Shown piece by piece: positions 34,901 through 38,237 of a DNA stretch of 38,237 bases. Source of the stretch: Verrucomicrobiaceae bacterium. GTDB taxonomy: Bacteria > Verrucomicrobiota > Verrucomicrobiia > Verrucomicrobiales > Verrucomicrobiaceae. The stretch lies in NCBI GenBank assembly GCA_029865835.1, contig JARXAL010000082.1, forward strand, positions 1 through 38,237, given 5' to 3'. The translations under genes were made by a program, and so were the position numbers. The notes beneath the pieces are model-generated. The model saw nothing but the letters and a program-made list of their open reading frames with translations. It searched no databases and was not told the DNA's origin. Every line of letters starts with the position of its first letter. Within the stretch, counting starts at the first letter, position 1.

Positions 34901-37900
34901 ACCGCCCGCCTCACCCCCCTCGACGCCGCAGGCAACGTCATCACCAACTCCAACTCCATCCAACTCGGCCCCCCTTACGATTGGAATACCGGTTTCGCCT
35001 CTCCCTACAATTCCGGTCAACCCTACTGGCTCATCGCCGTCCGCGCAGGCACCTTCGGGGTCAATCAACCCATCCATGGCTTCCGTGTCGACACCCACGG
35101 CGCTGACATCAAATTCTTCGGCATGAGCGAATCCGCCTTTGCCGATACCCCCGGCACTCCCGCTTCCATCGGCGACCGCGTCTGGGCTGACACCAACCAA
35201 AACGGCCTCCAGGACGCAGGCGAACCCGGTGTCGCTGGCTTCACCGTCGAACTCCGCCGCCTCTCCGACAACGCCCTCATCAAAACCGTCTCCACCGGCA
35301 CCGACGGCCGCTACCAGTTCACCAACGTCGGCCCCGGCGACTACCGCATCCGCTTCGTCCCCAACCCCATCTACACCTTCACCACCCGCGCCGCCGGTAG
35401 CAATCGCTCCCTAGACAGCGACGCCGACACCTCCACCGGCTTCACCTCCAGCTTCTCCATGCTCCCCTGCGAAACCCGCAGTGACATGGACGCAGGCCTC
35501 CGTTTCCTCGCCGACTATGGCGACCTCGCTTCGCTCCCAACCCGAGGCAGCCTCACCAATGCCAACCTCCGCATGGGAACCCTCGTCGACGGCGAGACCA
35601 CCCCTCAACTCAATGCCCTGGCAACTGGCGATGACACCAACAACCTCGACGACGAAGACGGCGTCACCCTCCCATCATCAGTCGTCTTGACCGGCTCCAA
35701 CACCCTCACCGTCAATACCACCAACACCACCACCTCCACCGCCTACCTCAGCGTCTGGATCGACTTCAACCAAAACGGCAGCCTCGCCGACCCCGGTGAG
35801 CAAGTCGCTACCGACCTCCCCATCCTCGCCGGCACCGCCCTGCAAAATCAGCCGGTCACCTTCTCCGCTCCACCCATCGCCTTCGCCGGACAAGCCGCCG
35901 TCCGCGTGAGCTTGAACTCCCTCCCCGGCACCCTCTCCACCGGCGTCGCAGGTTCCGGAGAAACCGAAGACTACCTTGTCACCCTCGTCTGCCCAACGAT
36001 CACCCTCAGCCCCACCACCTTCCCCACCACCCGTGAAGCGCTCCCCTTCCAAATGCCCTTTGTCGCCCAGGGCGGCACCGCTCCCTACCTGTTTGACGTG
36101 GTCTCCGGCGCCCTCCCCACCTGGGCGCAATTGAACCCAAGCACCGGCGTCTTCTCCGGCACCCCCGATTCCACCACCACCGCCACCTTCACCCTGCGAG
36201 TGACCGACGTCCACGGCTGCTCCGCCACTCGCGCCTACACCATCACACCCCTCCCCCGTCCTACCCTTGGAGTCGGCAACCTGATCTTCTTCGACCTCAA
36301 CGACAACGGCAGTTACGACCCCGGTGAAGGCCTCCCCAACGTCCCCGTCCAGCTCTTCTCCAACACCCAAACCCCCGGCACCGACTCCCCCCTCGCCACC
36401 ACCACCTCCGCCCCCAACGGCTCCTACCTCTTCTCAGGCCTCCAGCCCGGCCTCTACCGCCTCCACATCCCCGCCTCCGCCTTCCAATCCGGCGGCCCCC
36501 TCCTCGGCATGTCCTCCATCGCCGAAGGCTTCAGCGGTGACGACGACGTCGGCCAGGACGGTTCCTCCTCCGACTCCCCTGACCTCGACGGCGTCTCCTC
36601 AGGCCTCGTCTCCCTCTTCCTCGGCACCACCCCCACCATCGACTCCGGCGAAACAGGCTTCCTCGCCAACTCAGACGACGACCTCGACTCCGCCTTCGAC
36701 CTCACCATCGACTTCGGCTTCCAACTCCCCCTCACCCTCGGCAACCGCCTCTTTATCGACGCCAACCGCAACGGCCGCTTCGACCCCTCCGAAGGCACCC
36801 CCGGCGTCACCGTCCAGCTCTTCCTCGCCTCTCAGGACCCTCAATCCGACCTCCCCATCCTCTCTCAAACCACCCACCCCGACGGCCGCTACCTCTTCAC
36901 CCAGCTCACCCCCGCCTCCTACCGCCTCCACGTCCCCGCCTCCCAGTTTCAATCCGGCGCCCCCCTCCATCAACTCGAGTCCCTCCCAGGCACCACCCCC
37001 TCCGGCGACGATAACCTCGGCGAAGACGGCCTCGACGACCCCCTCCCCCAGCGCAACGGCATCTCCACCGCCGCCATCCCCCTCACCCGCAACACCCTCC
37101 CCACCAACGCCACCTTCGAATCCGGTTCCGATAACACCCTCGACGACCGCAACGACGCCAACGGCAACCTCACCCTCGACCTCGGCTTCCGCTCCCTCGA
37201 CCCCCTCCTCGTCGGCGTCGGCAACCTCGTCTTCTTCGACTCCAACTCCAACGGCCACGCCGATCCCGGTGAGGGCGTCCCAGGCGTCACCGTCCAACTC
37301 TTCGCGGAAGACGACGAACCGGACGACGACACCCCCCTCGCCACCACCACCACCAACGCCCTCGGCTCCTACCTCTTCCGCAATCTCCCCGAAGGCGAAT
37401 ACTTCATCCACATCCCCGCCTCCCAGTTCCAATCTGGCGCCCCCCTCTTCGGCATGCGCTCCCTCCCCGGCGCAGGCAACGACTCCGGCCTCGACGACGA
37501 CTTCGACGAAGACGGCCTCGACTCCCCCGAACCCCACCTCACCGGCATCTCCAGCTCCGACTTCTTCCTCTCCCCTGACACCGAACCCCTCGACGCCTGG
37601 GGCGAATGGGGCCACGACTTCGACCTCGACGACGCCGACGACGACAACACCGACCTCACCATCGACCTCGGCTTCACCACCCCCGTCTCAGTCGGCAACC
37701 TCGTCTTCCTCGACACCAACGCCAACCGCCGCGCCGACCCCGCCGAAGGCCTCCCAGGCGTCACCGTCCAGCTCTTCCCCGCCTTCGCCCAGCCCCAGTT
37801 CGACACCCCCATCGCCACCACCACCACCGACTCCGAAGGCCGCTACCTCTTCACCGACCTCGCCCCCGGCGAATACTTCCTCCACATCCCCTTCTCAATG

Positions 37901-38237
37901 TTCGCCTCCAGTGCCCCTTTGCACACCCTCATCTCCCTCCCAGGCAACCGCTCCGGCGACGACGACACCGGTGAGGACGGCCTCGACAACCCCCAAGCCC
38001 CCTCCTTCGGCATCAGCTCCACCTCCTTCACCCTCGCCCCCGGTTCCCTCCCCGCAGGCACCGCCGAACCCGGCTTCGACGCCGCCTCCGACGACACCGC
38101 CGACACCAACACCGACCTCACCCGCGACTTCGGCTTCTCCCTCCCCGCCACCCTCGGCGCCACCCTCTTCCACGACCTCAACGCCAACGGCACCCATCAA
38201 CCCCTCGGCACCGACAACACCCCCGGCACCACCGACG
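31901..38237 (+). CDS. Giant exported multidomain protein with DUF11, He_PIG, GEVED and SdrD_B repeats (3' end outside window)
   Basis: Frame open for more than 2,100 codons with no stop before the window end. A long signal region ends near AHA-G (about residue 49). Domains in order: an N-terminal beta-rich domain of uncertain family, about 50-525; a DUF11-like domain, about 527-655 (IIEYTIAVTNVG); two putative-Ig (He_PIG) domains at about 665-845 (GSLPPGLNI, VSGTPTTPGTYTFTLTARD); a spacer to about 1085; an SdrD_B domain from 1089 (IGDRVWADTNQNGLQDAGE); a GEVED domain, about 1204-1365 (WIDFNQNG, GETEDYLV); a third He_PIG, about 1365-1448; then at least five SdrD_B-like repeats from 1458. It is probably a calcium-stabilised surface adhesin or matrix protein. 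The C-terminal anchor is not visible. The start has AAGGAG; M18 is an alternative. Confidence 0.9.
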   Translation, partial: MVGVSFSAYPHAPQAPLMPGTHRALVVTRLILSSALIAATLQFSPTAHAGVAQEFFVPMPEDQLANSFRGFYPQAGNTIDSAISISTMQPGTVVYYDHWEDGYETNLDSPAQSTTEIWGDNNPANGIPPGSATDSLTAASVIKLRNLIDTPRVASNVTFDGRDKIGVTKPVALTRMTWSTDPGPVLAGAVQIQSTLEYGTQHICPIGENTPNTSYNEVFERVELCVMAAENGTQVQIDKDANGSFETTTTLNAGEGFTVAGIFVGAVVNSSKPVQAHLITGDVGATFESRWFNLFPRDTWGSEYFNPVSSASLDTPANVFLFNPNNNAITVQVSTTVGTTSIPIAARSTNYYEMPLNSGARFFTTGAVPPVFTGMVAMDSDQPSGSGNTSFEWGFTLVPKSSLTAAIKVGYGPGTSDVPPTENGSPAWVIAANATRLYIDYDGDLTTGPLIDPNGNRYNYHVDVAALQSTRVYDNNDNDQSGLRVYAADGTKITAAWGQDSSIALSGNPFLDLGYTVLPHPLFFAVKTGAIVQDLNLDGVADRDDIIEYTIAVTNVGIIPVNGVTIKDVLVGNVTYNPGSTTLEGSPVADNIVPLAATVFPIDEAGLSLGNLGVRQTKTVRFRVTVGYQGPGSIEIRNTVIVSIVEQDTPDETGEVTPTRPTPCPNITLSSSRPSTSVALTNQAYSATFSNNGRDGPYTYQIASGSLPPGLNITNAGVVSGTPTTPGTYTFTLTARDIYTCPAQGTFTIVVADPLALCPSVSALPRGLQNTPYSVTITPAGGTGPYLFDITSGNLQNGLSLNTSTGQITGTPRVAQTRSFVIRVTDSLGTPTSVPYELEVASTASLLLASKGSNNVPITSAQILRSGTTPITQTTSASGVTLVTTNTLELTQLNILDQGVPKTLAVVNRGGGTVRNVNVSSSSTDYGVVNAGVKQSLASLGMEPFKLLAASTSSNANLNNYIDDGRGDTLPDGNSEYDMMFDLPYDIDDVVIMSERFGNSTARLTPLDAAGNVITNSNSIQLGPPYDWNTGFASPYNSGQPYWLIAVRAGTFGVNQPIHGFRVDTHGADIKFFGMSESAFADTPGTPASIGDRVWADTNQNGLQDAGEPGVAGFTVELRRLSDNALIKTVSTGTDGRYQFTNVGPGDYRIRFVPNPIYTFTTRAAGSNRSLDSDADTSTGFTSSFSMLPCETRSDMDAGLRFLADYGDLASLPTRGSLTNANLRMGTLVDGETTPQLNALATGDDTNNLDDEDGVTLPSSVVLTGSNTLTVNTTNTTTSTAYLSVWIDFNQNGSLADPGEQVATDLPILAGTALQNQPVTFSAPPIAFAGQAAVRVSLNSLPGTLSTGVAGSGETEDYLVTLVCPTITLSPTTFPTTREALPFQMPFVAQGGTAPYLFDVVSGALPTWAQLNPSTGVFSGTPDSTTTATFTLRVTDVHGCSATRAYTITPLPRPTLGVGNLIFFDLNDNGSYDPGEGLPNVPVQLFSNTQTPGTDSPLATTTSAPNGSYLFSGLQPGLYRLHIPASAFQSGGPLLGMSSIAEGFSGDDDVGQDGSSSDSPDLDGVSSGLVSLFLGTTPTIDSGETGFLANSDDDLDSAFDLTIDFGFQLPLTLGNRLFIDANRNGRFDPSEGTPGVTVQLFLASQDPQSDLPILSQTTHPDGRYLFTQLTPASYRLHVPASQFQSGAPLHQLESLPGTTPSGDDNLGEDGLDDPLPQRNGISTAAIPLTRNTLPTNATFESGSDNTLDDRNDANGNLTLDLGFRSLDPLLVGVGNLVFFDSNSNGHADPGEGVPGVTVQLFAEDDEPDDDTPLATTTTNALGSYLFRNLPEGEYFIHIPASQFQSGAPLFGMRSLPGAGNDSGLDDDFDEDGLDSPEPHLTGISSSDFFLSPDTEPLDAWGEWGHDFDLDDADDDNTDLTIDLGFTTPVSVGNLVFLDTNANRRADPAEGLPGVTVQLFPAFAQPQFDTPIATTTTDSEGRYLFTDLAPGEYFLHIPFSMFASSAPLHTLISLPGNRSGDDDTGEDGLDNPQAPSFGISSTSFTLAPGSLPAGTAEPGFDAASDDTADTNTDLTRDFGFSLPATLGATLFHDLNANGTHQPLGTDNTPGTTD
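36272..38237 (+). repeat. Tandem SdrD_B-like coding repeats, period about 462-480 bp
   Basis: Repeat units begin at 36272, 36737, 37217, 37691 and 38153, each with a VGNLVFFDxNxNG-type start, then PGEG-PGVTVQLF, a Y-L-F turn, a HIPASQFQSGAPL-like block, an acidic DDD-EDGLD block and a closing LTIDLGF. The unit is about 155-160 residues. An earlier diverged copy starts at 35168. The last unit is cut by the window end. The acidic D-rich loops are likely calcium sites. Confidence 0.85.

Overview
The window looks like chromosomal DNA of a verrucomicrobial or planctomycete-type bacterium, most likely Verrucomicrobia. I infer this from its family set: a secreted sulfatase, an SGNH hydrolase, a DUF4838 protein, right-handed beta-helix proteins, LamG-like proteins, a short ECF sigma factor of the Rhodopirellula/Verrucomicrobium type, an SHD1-like domain protein, an NHL-repeat protein and a giant SdrD_B-repeat protein. 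No rRNA, tRNA, CRISPR array, transposase or phage gene was found. There is no gene-free stretch over 300 bases; the longest are 2568-2842 and 31657-31900.

Layout. (1) 1-2567, plus strand: the end of an alpha/beta hydrolase, an SGNH hydrolase and a secreted sulfatase. A 166-bp near-perfect hairpin element follows in the convergent gap. (2) 2843-14281, minus strand: a closely spaced glycan-related cluster. In transcription order it holds an SHD1/LamG-like protein, a GH141-like beta-helix protein, a LamG-like protein, an ECF sigma factor, its translationally coupled membrane partner (putative anti-sigma factor), a DUF4838 protein, a second beta-helix protein and a shortened sialate O-acetylesterase-like protein. 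(3) 14358-22256: a small-molecule catabolic region. A medium-chain dehydrogenase and a PdxA-family dehydrogenase diverge from one intergenic region. An operon of sugar-phosphate-isomerase-like, LamG/NHL, Gfo/Idh/MocA and dihydrodipicolinate-synthase-like genes diverges from a LysR regulator. (4) 22275-29963: a thioester-containing bacterial alpha-2-macroglobulin and a divergent lipoprotein alpha/beta hydrolase. (5) 29970-31656: a fumarylacetoacetate-hydrolase-family protein and an SDR, a pair that recalls non-phosphorylative L-fucose/L-rhamnose catabolism. (6) 31901-end: an open reading frame of more than 2,100 codons for an exported multidomain surface protein, truncated by the window edge.

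How the genes may work together (inference). Secreted esterases, sulfatase and beta-helix enzymes would strip and cut a decorated, perhaps sulfated and acetylated, fucose/rhamnose/uronic-acid-rich polysaccharide. The ECF sigma/anti-sigma pair would sense it. The PdxA, aldolase-like, Gfo/Idh, isomerase, ADH, FAH and SDR enzymes would process released sugars or sugar acids. The regulated sigma/CAZyme cluster and the unassigned sugar-acid operon are the best candidates for something undescribed. Substrates cannot be read from sequence alone.
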